NCBI GenBank assembly: GCA_914767715.1
Contig: OU612070.1
Coordinates: forward strand, 19,516,025-19,580,024
From: Membranipora membranacea
Lineage: Eukaryota > Bryozoa > Gymnolaemata > Cheilostomatida > Membraniporidae
Reading direction: 5' to 3'
Length of the DNA: 64,000 bases
The first letter of the stretch is position 1, and each line of letters starts with the position of its first letter. Shown here in pieces: positions 12,647 to 22,855 of the stretch. Both the position numbers and the translations under genes were made by a program. The notes beneath the pieces were generated by a model. It was given only the letters and a program-made list of their open reading frames with translations, did no database searches and was not told where the DNA came from.

Positions 12647-13148
12647 TGTCCCATCTATCCTCTATATCACCTCGCCCATACATTCACAGAGTTACATTTG
12701 CTTTTCATATTTTTACTCTAAAATTCATCATTCATCATTTTTCAACAAACACTCCCCAACTTTCTAGTCAATCGGAAACAAAATACATATCTTAGGACAG
12801 ATTAGACATCAAAATAAGAATGAAAAGTTTTATTTTCTATTTCTTTCATATAAAATGAATATTTTTGTAATATAGTTTTAATAAAGGTGCGATTGATCTA
12901 ATGAAAATTACCACACAACTCATTGTTCAACTATCCTAGGTTGCAATCTTCAGTCATGTGACTTAATGGGAATTCATCGATTAATGCTTCCATATTTCAT
13001 CATCTCAGGGAGATCAAGTTATGGCATTCTATGTTTACTCTCAAATTAGACCAAGCAAATAAACATTGATTTCAGCTTATAGTTTATGAAAACAACAGAA
13101 TATCGATGATATAGTTCGGTAAAGTTTCGTTGTAGGATCCAGGTTGAC
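12371..13148. other. Intergenic between convergent gene A and saposin-like gene
   Basis: Holds the 3' untranslated regions of both genes. An AATAAA for gene A is at 12880-12885, and TTTATT (AATAAA on the minus strand) for the saposin-like gene at about 12829. A (TA)n microsatellite lies at 12617-12643. Nothing else recognised. Confidence 0.5.
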
Positions 13149-16100
13149 CTAGTGTTTCTCTGTCAGCTGGAACATGACCTTCTTCTGATCATAGATCTGG
13201 CTGTGTGGATGTTTGTTTCCACATTCACCGTTACACAACGCTAAAATTAAAAAAAAAATGATAATGTTGTTTAGTAAGAAACAGAAGATTGGCCTCCCCC
13301 TAAAGAGGGACACAAGGTGCCACTGAGAATTTGATACATCCTAGAAAACTAGAATGCATCCTAGAGGTGAGGCCATAGAAGACATCCTAATCATGGGTGT
13401 GCAGCGAGCTGCCAAAACTGAACTGGCACTAATCGGCCATTGGCAGTGACACTTTGATCTTAGCCAATAGGCCAAGAAGCGATGATAATTATAGAACATC
13501 CTCTCTGTGGTGATCAAAACTGGGCGCACTACAGCAGGGTCACAAAAACAGGGTGAATTCCTAAGCAAACAATATAATTATTTCCTACTGCAAAGAATAT
13601 CTTGTAGTTTGCTAAAACCAAGGAGGTTTTACAGCGAAATGTCTCATCTGCTGCATTTATGGCTAGTTTAAACCTTTGCAAAAGTATGGTCTCATCCTTA
13701 TTGATCAAGGGAGATTACTCCGAAAAAAACTCAATTGCTCAGTACAGCTAGTTCCCCTGCTTTTTATTGATGTAATTTGCTCCCCTCTGTATGAACATGG
13801 ACATGTTCAATATTTATTCATAATTAACTTACCGATGGACACAGTGTAGTTTCTGCACCAGATTAACAATATCTAATACATGGCAAGTGCCCTGTCTGCC
13901 AAACAATATATAACAGTGGCGATGTTCGTCACTGTTGATTGGAAATGTGTGAAGCGCACCCATACTTTTTTCCCATATTCTTTGAATTATGAGTAAGAAC
14001 AAGTATGTATAAACAATGAACTTACCAATGGACACAGTGTAGTTTCCTGGTAGCCACTCCTCACAGGGCTGCTGGGTAGGGTCACATTTAGGGTCTGGTG
14101 AGGCACTCAGTTTGATGCTCGACTCATACTTTCCTGCCATCTGTGGTTGCAGCAGAAATGAGTTAGCTAAAACAACAATGAATAAGATTGTTACCAGCAA
14201 TATGCAAAGTTTGTAGTTGCTGTATCCTTAGATCATTCAACTGTTTTCAGAAACCTGATCACTGATCAGTACAATGCCTCTGTTTGACTGAAGCCCCTCA
14301 GACTAAAACAAGATTTATAGGGATCAGATATCTGTGAAGACCACTTTGTAGTGATTGAGTCAAGGCAGCGAACATAAACCTTATCTTATCTGCTGGTCCA
14401 TGCAATGAACTGAGTTCATTGGTCCATGCTTCTTAGCGAAATTTACTAATGGTAATAATTTTGGTATGAAGCAAGAGTCAGCTTGTACTCACTGAAAAAC
14501 TTACCGATAGGAATTCCATCGACAGTCTCAACTCCAACAACCATCTCTCCTGTGCCGGTTCCATTCTTACTGGTGTATTCTACTTCGATCTAAGAAATAG
14601 ATAGTACTTATGATCAGATTATTGTAAGCGTATTTGCATATTTTATTGGCTTGAATAGAATCATTCTTTCACAGAAGGAGCGTTCACATTATGGCGGCCT
14701 TGTGGACATGTAGCCACTCAGCTAATGCACTGCAGGACTGAATAGATAATATGACACATGCACGGCAACACATCACCAAAGAGGAAAGTGTGCTCAATTA
14801 TCACTAGTTAATGGAGACATCACAAAGACTTTGACCTAAGTTTCTGGATTCTGTGTACGTGTATGTGCTTTCATCTCGGTGATGGCAGACAGCAACATGA
14901 ACCATAAATTGTGTGATAAGTGAAAAAGCTTGATGTCTTGGTTGCGGATAGGTTAATCATCCAAAAGGATGTAGACACTTTTGACCAATCATTGAAAAAT
15001 CCAGTTTCATGGCAGAATGAGCTTACAGTGAATTCGGTGCCAACAGGTCCTGAGGCAGGAGTGACGGTCAGATTTGTGAATTTAGCATCACCATTGTCAT
15101 TGACTTTGCAGGCTGTCAGCAACTCGCACAAATAAATTGGATCCAAATCAGCTCTTGGAGAATAAAAAAAAATTGAGATGTCAAAATCTGAATTAGCGCT
15201 TCTACTTCTACTGAGAATATCAAGTTATTTTATTATGTCCATGTCAGTATTTTAGGTATGATGACTCCGCAATGTTTTGTGTATAGAAAATTTCAAGCAA
15301 AAACCTTGATCTAGTAATTTAGTTAAATTGGCAGTAGTCTGCTCTTTGAGCAAGGTAAGATAACTGCAAAATACAATATGCTTGCAATACAATTCTAATG
15401 AAATGCAGTGAAAACATGTACTGAAAGTTTGAAAAGCAAACTGTTATTAAGAAACCTGGTGATAAAATAGACTTCATAGTTAATTATTACAACTATTAAT
15501 TTTATCATTCTTATTCATTTCATTTATCAAGGCTTCATGGGTAACACTTACTTTTGAATGAGATTTGCAAATTCTCGTACACCCACAATATCACACAGAA
15601 TATCGCACACTGATCCTAGGGTAGAACTTCCTGTCTTGTTAGCTAACAATCCACATATTTCACTGCAGCCGCCGACAACTCCGGCATCTGTCGATAGCCA
15701 GATACAAAAATCAATCAGAGCCAACATACTGGCTACAGAGGTAATGGAATGAGCTTAACTGTCCATTTAATGTTGTTAATTTAATAAAACCAAAATGGTG
15801 AGCCGTAACTCACTCCATAATTACTATCAATCTGTAAACCTTCCCAACCCAATCAGTCAGTAAGCTTCTGCAGCTTGTTGAGGGTGATGCCCAACATGCT
15901 TTGAAATTTTTTGCTTATCTATAAATCACAGTATCTTATGAGATTCCACAGAACTCAGTGTACACCATCTGCCAATCGCGATATTGAATCTATATACATA
16001 TATCAGATACAGTACCATTTGTGCCATGTGCATGCATCCTTAACCTGTGTGCCCACAATCTAAACCGTGTGAGGTCATTCATTTCACAAAATACACAAAG

Positions 16101-16598
16101 TAACACGGGCAGCTAGGATCACAGCCCAGAACAAGCAACTCACTGAGGATAATGTTGAGTAGGTTGTTGATGGCCTGCTCGGAGAATGATATGCACGTAG
16201 GGCACAGATTCAGTCCTGATTCATATCTCTGTACGTGAGTGGAACTGCTGAAGAAAGTAGCCTCCACAGCAAAGAGAGATATGATCACTACTGCAAACAC
16301 TGCGACAGCCTGCAACACCGCAAGAATAATCATGCTATAAATGCAATGTGGACTACAAATCTTTAACCAAGCTTTCTGTAACCTGGATAGTATTGTGTGG
16401 ATTGCATGCAATGGTGGTGTCAGGAATATCAATTTATTTCATTGAAACCAGTGCAAAGGATTTTTAAATCCAGGGAAGCTTCTATGAAAAGTATTGTTGG
16501 TGTTGGTATGCGAATGATTCAATAAAGTTCTTACAAAGCGGAATGAACCAAGGAGAAATGACAATAACATACATAAAACAACAAACCTGTTTGTTCAT
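13149..16598 (-). CDS. Secreted saposin-B-like protein, possibly countin-like, 252 aa
   Basis: Seven minus-strand exons: 16598-16587, 16309-16144, 15687-15552, 15153-15027, 14589-14505, 14166-14026, 13240-13149. They join in frame to 252 codons plus stop with GT-AG borders. Exon 1 codes only MNKQ; exon 2 continues with a hydrophobic run (AVAVFAVVIISLFAVEATFF), giving a typical signal peptide. Then come LCPTCISFSEQAINNLL, GGCSEICGLL, LGSVCDILCDIVG and YLCELLTACK, the paired-cysteine helical spacing of saposin B domains, followed by a Ser/Thr/Gly-rich region (TPASGPVGTEF) and a C-terminal part with CDPTQQPCEEWLPGNYTVS and LCNGECG. Overall length and order (signal, saposin domain, C-terminal beta-like part) recall countin of Dictyostelium and countin-like animal proteins, from memory and unverified. 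Probable role: an extracellular or lysosomal lipid-interacting protein. Confidence 0.8.
13281..13484 (-). mobile_element. U2-snRNA-derived SINE
   Basis: Minus strand begins ATCGCTTCTTGGCCTATTGG at 13484 and runs through the common body to CCCTCTTTAGGGGGAGGCCA. It lies just downstream of the stop codon of the saposin-like gene, in intron 6, between its last two exons. Confidence 0.78.
13829..13860 (-). pseudogene. Duplicated 3' end of exon 6 of the saposin-like gene
   Basis: On the minus strand AAACTACACTGTGTCCATCG followed by GTAAGT repeats the last 20 bases and donor of exon 6 (14026-14166), and it is preceded by GGTGCAG, so it is bounded by an acceptor and a donor. Lies in intron 6. Confidence 0.55.
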
Positions 16599-17849
16599 CT
16601 TGATGTTTCGGTGTTTTTACCTGACAGAGTGATCTTAAACAACCAACTGTGTGAAGCAAACCAGCTAAATGAGAAGCATGACGCCCAGAATTCAAAGTTC
16701 AGCGTACGTGCCTCGGAGCCTCGGAGGTTGGTGCTCCTATATAGAGCTGCACAGTTATGTCGAAATAATAATTGTGTTAAAAATTAAAAATATTTACTGG
16801 AAATGATTTAATCAGCTGTAATGTTCTGGAATGTAAGTTTGATAAGTGCATAGTGTGTTCTTCATGTTTGTTTATGTCTTTGCTCTGATTCAAACAAAAC
16901 TAACAAATTAGACTGACTGGATCTTTCATCTAGGCCAAACTGATAAGTCGATACTGGTGTGACTGTGCAGCTCTACTCAAATGACACTCCTCTTCGTTGC
17001 TATAAACATTCTTATCAATGTATCATTGCTGAGATTCAAGGTGAAAGTCTTATCTTATCATTTGAGCGCAGAATCTGCAAACTTGATCTAGACAACTGCA
17101 GAGGTACTGCTGTTAGAGCATGTTGGATGTCTTCCCAATTTGGTCCTCGGCTTATACTATGTCAATGGAACATTGACCTTGAATGTAAATTTCACCTCAA
17201 TCGTGTCAAAGTTTGGGTCTATCGCAGCAAATCGGCACAATTAAATTATTCTCATTATCATTTTTAGTAGACAGTTAAAGAAGTTGTTTTCAGCTTGATT
17301 GACAGCTTTTTTTAAGGTCTGGGAATGTCATTCCAGTATATAGGTATGAGTTATTTATGCATCACTTTTCTCTGTTACCTTGTAAGTCATTCTGGTTCAC
17401 CTGTAGTTACATGCTTATGTGATCAAAAGGAACTTATGACACCAATACAATTAACCTGGTTATCTACCGTCAAGTCTGTCTAGACATAATTTTTATATCA
17501 GATATAATTCAGTACGTTGTAAATCAGATAAAAATATTAACACATTGTTGATATTGAAATAAATTGTGTGTAAATAATTGAACGACATTAGCGATATAAC
17601 GTTGAGGTCAAAACAATGGGCAGATAATTGTCTCTCTTAACAGGTCCAGCTCGATAATTCTGGTATGGCTAGGGAATTACTATGGATCATTATAACTTCC
17701 CATTAGAAAACTTCCGGTACAGTGATGAAAAACCCTTCAATAGACATTTGCATTTTAAATTGTTCGACGTCCGTACAAAAGCTGTTGACTTTTTTGTCTA
17801 GTTTGAGCAGTTTTAATCTTTCTCTTCTTCTCTTTTCATGTTTGGCTCG
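16599..17849. other. Intergenic, saposin-like gene to 220-aa gene
   Basis: Probable promoter of the saposin-like gene at the left and 3' flank of the 220-aa gene at the right. I see no gene or recognisable repeat; an open frame at 16959-17267 (+) has no homologous copy or splice context that would support it. Confidence 0.4.
16736..16745 (-). promoter_or_regulatory. Possible TATA box of the saposin-like gene
   Basis: CTATATAGGAG read on the minus strand lies about 140 bp upstream of the ATG at 16598, which would leave a 5' untranslated region of roughly 110 nt. It is the only TATA-like site close upstream; position and match are suggestive only. Confidence 0.35.
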
Positions 17850-20800
17850 CTATAAGAAATCCATCTCTAGTTTAGACTTAGATCTACTGCTGCGTGATGG
17901 CTTGGGTAAGGACAGCGGCAAGCTTACCGGCGTGGTCTGAAATAAAGAATACAGAAACATAAAGTTATGGTTTGTAGTGGAATATTTTATTTTTTGTTGT
18001 ATTGACTTGCTCCAGAGTTGCTGCTCATGATGCATTCTTCTTTGACATGCTCGATAGTTAATAGTAGTGACAGTTAACCTGAAAGACTGTTACTCAGTGG
18101 CCTCACAAGTGTTGTTGCTATGTTACTGGACATGACAGAACTTCTCTAATACTAAGAATAATCCCAACATATTACAGGATATCATAAATCCTTATTAATA
18201 TTAGTAAGTAACCTCTTAGCAAAGCTTAATACACATGTGCTGTGTTGAATCGAGTGGCGATAGGGAATGGGAACGAACTCTACTGTTTGTGTCAAATCAG
18301 ACAGGCAGCAATAGGACTTGTGCACACCTGTATTTTTTTTCACTTTCACAACATTAATCATGTGAAATACTAGATAAGAATTGATTCAGTTTGCCAGTGT
18401 TCCTCTCTATACTGACACACTACAGTATAATGATATTGCATGTTTATCTCTGGTCATCAGATCATGCATTGATTTGGCTAGCCTTAGCATCCTCACAAAG
18501 AATATGGTATGATAAACCCTAAGTCAAATTCTAGATTAGGGGTGGGACACTTTAGGCACCAACGTTAAATATAAATCATAAATTATTTTGGGGACACGTT
18601 GGGTGCTAACAATCAGAGATACACATCTAATGGTGGTAATCGCTTCTCGGTCTATTGACTAAGATCAAAGCCTCACTGCTAATGGCCGATTAGTGTCAGT
18701 TTCAGTTTTGGCAGTTCAGAAGGTCTGTTACGGCCTCATATCTAGGATACATTGTAGTTTTCTAGAATTCATCACATTCACATTTAGGGCCCCTTGCGCC
18801 CCTCTTTGAGGCAGCCCAATCTTCTGTTCCCTACTAATCAGCATGGTGGTAATTTTGCTATCAGTGTACACTTACCTTTCCTGTGTCTTTCAGGTCTTTG
18901 GTGTTAGGTGGTGGAAAGGAAGAGTTTACATTGAAATCTACACTCATGTATGTTGGAGTTACCCTCTTTGCAACTTGGGCGCTCTCAGTGATAGGTGGCA
19001 TTGTGTTACTTCTATCTAACCCCGGTTTCTGTTTTACATCTCTTTTGACAGCGCTATCCTTTATATAAAGAAAAGAGAAAGCATTATTATTGACATAAAT
19101 AGTTTAAATTTTGCTTTGTCAAACCATTTGTTCTCATTGAATTGAGTTTGATTTTATTTCGATTGATTTTTTTTTGGTTTCTCTTTTTGCAATCAGGGAG
19201 AACATCTTCGGATGATGGTTGATGCAATAAAAATATATATATAACATTTGTCTCTAAGGCTCTTGAGTGTAAATTGCAAAATTTCTATAGAAGAAATCAG
19301 ACATTGAGTTTACCATTTTTATCTAAATGACTTGAATTGATGCACGATAGGTTAGTCTATGGTTGAGCCCAATACCATGTGAGTTTCGTCACAGATCAGA
19401 AAAGGAACACTTCCAACATAGATGCAGTTCTGAGTATATGATTAGCAAACTCATGAGTAACACTAAACACTGAAGCTTGCAAAGATTCTTAGAAATATTC
19501 TCACCGCTTGCAAAAATTTAAACAATTCTGTTAATTCTATCTACCATTTTCTGGGTCCTGGTTTTGTTTCCATGAGCAGTCACAGGTAGCGCGGGAATAT
19601 TTGTAGATCTCGTCACATTTTCTGGTTGTGTAAAAGGTCGGGCGTGTCTCCGTCTTCCGACAGCTGGTAAATGTACTGAGTCAACCCTCCGATAGGGTGT
19701 GGTCTGTTTGTTGTCCTCGGAACATCCAGCATCCAAATATCTGGTAAAATAAAATTAAGTTTCAATATCAATCCTTCTTACTATGTTACTACTTTTATTG
19801 AAGTGGGAGGTAACTCAGTTGGTGAGAAAGCATGTCCTGTAACATGCAGGTGAGAGAGGTCCTGGGTTCAATTTTCCCTGCAGTCTACAAACTACCGGGC
19901 TCTGGCCTGCCTGCCCTCATTTCTCAGTCTTTGGACTAAGACAGTACCTTATGAATTTCACTAACAAATATTATGAACTAGTATTTTAACCGACATTACT
20001 GTTCACATTCTTATGTGAGTGATAGGATTCAAAGTAAAACATGTATTTCTTTTTAGTGAACGTTACAGACTTAGGTGGGTAACCAATTCATGTCAGCGGG
20101 TCGGTAACAGGTGCAGACGCATATCAAGTCATTTTGATTCTCTGCAAGACGGTTTGTACTATATTCAAGCGATGGAGTTTGGGTTAAAAATTATTAAAAT
20201 AAGTTATAAAATTTACAATATGAATATCCACAAAATTGTCAAATGTCAATGTCTAACGCATCCGCATCTCACTCGATTGATAGATTATTGTCCAAGCTCT
20301 ATTTGGGCTTTTCAAATTGTAAGGTCGTGACTTAGCTTTCGCACACAGTTACTATTTTGCCGCATGTCAAAGCTAGTCCTGACTGTTATGAGACTGATGG
20401 GGCAGAATGCTCTCAATTAATTAAGTCAAAGCCAGAAATCCGAAAAAGGTGGAATAGACAAAGATGGATCACCCACCGCCAAACATTTAATTCCTACCGC
20501 CAGCAGAACAAAAAACGGCTGCCAGTACCACATCAGAGGACTAGGCCAAGATGGGACACCCTTTGCTAACCATGGAACTCTTACCATCAGCGGAACCAAA
20601 AAATAACAAATAACAAAAAATATGCCTAATGTGGAACAGGATGACAACTCACAACAAATGCTTGGTGTCACAAAAGCTGGCTAGAAAAATATTATCTACA
20701 ACATAGAAGAGGTATATACCTGAGGGTGCTTGGGACTGGAACAGTTAACCTTGAAAGTTTCTCCATTGCGACTCAAACCCACAACTCCTGCGGCACCAAT

Positions 20801-21223
20801 CGCCTAGCAGTGAATAGCAAGCATGCTACCCAATTACGCCATCTCACCATACCCAAAGAAAAATGGGTTGATGGCGCAAATTAGCATACCTGTCATAAGA
20901 CATTATTCAACCATTTATACGACACACAATTTAATCTGGAATAATGAGTGAGCTCAACTCAAGGATGAGACTGACCAGGATGACTTTTATTCCACAAAAT
21001 TTTACGCTGCCGAGAGTAACACTTACTTTGCTGCCGGATCTTTATCAGACTCGCAGTAATAAAGCTGCTTGAGAAACTTTTTCAGATCCTGTTTCTCGTA
21101 GTCGATTTGTGCGATGGCGAATATATGCTCTCTCTGGAAACTCATCAGTGATCGGCCAAGGTCAGCGTCGTACAGAGAGTTCCTATTGTTCATTTGTAAT
21201 AGTCCATGTTTGCTGTTAGACAT
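17850..21223 (-). CDS. Uncharacterised protein, 220 aa, four exons
   Basis: Minus-strand exons 21223-21027, 19740-19545, 19058-18876, 17936-17850 join in frame (phases 2, 0, 0) from ATG to TAG, with acceptors TTTTACCAG, ATATAAAG and TTTATTTCAG. Exon 1 begins MSNSKHGLLQMNNRNSLYDA and continues with a charged, probably helical part (QIDYEKQDLKKFLKQLYYC). The rest is low in hydrophobics, rich in Arg, Pro, Ser and Thr (VGRRRHARPFTQPENVTR; KPSRSSRSKSKLEMDFL at the end) and looks disordered. No signal peptide or membrane segment. The exon 2 donor (ATG|GTAGAT) is weak; if unused, the protein would stop at 19518. I do not recognise the family. The matching frames across four separate exons argue that it is a real gene. 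Confidence 0.6.
18638..18832 (+). mobile_element. U2-snRNA-derived SINE
   Basis: Begins AATCGCTTCTCGGTCTATTG, which restores the complete U2 5' end including ATCGCTTCTCGG, then the shared body (GGTCTGTTACGGCCTCA, AGGATACATT, CCCCTCTTTGAGGCAGCCC). Lies in intron 3 of the 220-aa gene. Confidence 0.78.
19120..19237 (+). mobile_element. LINE 3' tail
   Basis: Shares CATTGAATTGAGTTTGATTT, the AGGGAGAACATCTTCGG motif and the terminal GGTTGATGCAATAAAA with the LINE tails at 5340-5615 and 47985-48182. No coding part. Intron 2 of the 220-aa gene. Confidence 0.65.
19796..19945 (+). mobile_element. Degenerate second-family tRNA SINE
   Basis: GTAACTCAGTTGGTGAGAAA (A-box region), GGTTCAATTTTCC (B-box region) and GCCTGCCTGCCC followed by TCTCAGTC fit the family. 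It sits directly upstream of exon 2 of the 220-aa gene, in its intron 1. Confidence 0.55.
20745..20893 (-). mobile_element. tRNA-derived SINE, same family as the array in gene A
   Basis: Read on the minus strand it has the leader GCTAATTTGCGCCATCAACC, the GGTGAGATGGCG A-box region and the GTGGGTTTGAGTC B-box region of the array unit, with scattered differences. It lies in intron 1 of the uncharacterised 220-aa gene. Confidence 0.75.
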
Positions 21224-22855
21224 TTCTAGTCACTTCAGTCTCGAAAATATTGCCTCCAAAATAGTCAAGTAAACTCTTTTTTTTTAAACAGCTTTCTAGC
21301 TTCTAACAATATTTACGAGTCACTTCAGCCTCTTTCCCTTTATTTGACTGCTTTGTAGTTTCTAACAATATTTATGCCATAAGTTGCCGTCCTGTTCTTT
21401 TGTCCTTAATGCATACTGCTGTGATATTTTTGAAGAAGACTCGCCTCTTGGTTGATGTATCTCAGCTGTTCCAGTTGATGTTGTTGCTCAGCTGTTTTGG
21501 CGTAGTCAAGCAGACAGGGTGTGATAATCCTCTTCTAGGAGCCTGACCCAAGTTCTGCACTTAACTGTTACCTCATAGTCAGCAAGTAAACCCTCCGTCG
21601 TCAAACCACTTTCATGAATTATTAGGACATCATTAGGCCCTATTGAAGGGTGATATTAGATTAAAAAGGACTTTTCATTACTTATATTGTTGTTGTATGT
21701 TAAAGAGGCTTTTAGCCACTATTAATATTCATCTCGCTAAAGGCTAATTGCATACCTTTATGTAATTCAAACTCAATAATATGTATTTGCTATTGACATT
21801 CAATTTTTAAAGAATTAAAAAGCTGTTTGACTCAGTGAAAATCAATTTCAAAGATCACTCAGTTTAATTCATTAGTACTCGGTAATAAGTCTATAATCCG
21901 TGGTATGATATTCTAAGGTGAAATATTTCATTGAGGTTTAACAGCTTACCTGAGGTTAATGCTGCTGTAGTTGAACGGCAAACACTCTCCTCTCAGCTTT
22001 CAATGTAAGGACAGGAAAAATCACAAAACCTTAAACCATAAGTTTTACAAAAGTTTCTGAGGATATAGAAGGGCTTAGCTACCTGCTAAGCACTAAAATT
22101 GTAATGACCGGAAAAGTTGTGGTATGACCAGGGAGACTGAACACGCTCCTTTTCGTATCAATTTTAAATTCAACCTGTATATTGTGTAATTCTTGGCCAC
22201 CTTTACAAGATTTTAATCTGTGAATATTTTCTGTAGGTAAAACTTGGTTTACGAAAAAAATTTTCAGTGAAGCGGAATGCTCTATTTATCCATTAGGAAT
22301 TGTTTTATTAGGGGTCAGACACAAAACTGAACTTGAGTTTGCTGGCCAAACCCTTCATCTCTGCAAGCTACTGATATCTTACGGAAATATGGATATTAGC
22401 TCTATCAAAATTATACCTAACATCTATATCTAATATCGTTGTAATGAAATATGAGATGCAAATTGTAACAGACAAATTAAGGATTGAAAATCAGTGATCC
22501 CCACTTCAAAAGGTAGAAATAATGTATTTTGACAGAAAGTTGCATATTATATAATAATAATATATAATGGGTTTAAATATGTAGAAATAAAACATGAATC
22601 CAACCTATCCACTAACAAGCACTGGTTTTTTAAAAATATTTTATTGACATCTTTTAAACTTTCTAAATCTTTTTTTTTTAAATACTTTATTGACATCTAA
22701 TACTAATACTTTAATGTCGTTCAATACTTTATTGCCATCTGGTTACTCATGTTGATCTAATGGTTTGCCCATGTAAAGGCAACTGGCCACCCATTTCTCT
22801 GTCACCTATTACTAAATAAAATATTTGCAGTCCTGGAAGAGAGAAGATTGTTTGA
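21224..22855. other. Intergenic, 220-aa gene to pseudogene P
   Basis: From about 21680 it is the inverted copy of gene B's 3' flank. No coding sequence seen. The 5' flank of the 220-aa gene shows no clear TATA box. Confidence 0.4.

Noticed and set aside
12457-12795. Hydrophobic 112-codon frame after gene A
   Set aside because: Runs through a (TA)n microsatellite in the gene A 3' untranslated region.
16959-17267. 102-codon plus-strand frame
   Set aside because: No homologous copy, no splice or promoter support; alternative GTG start only.
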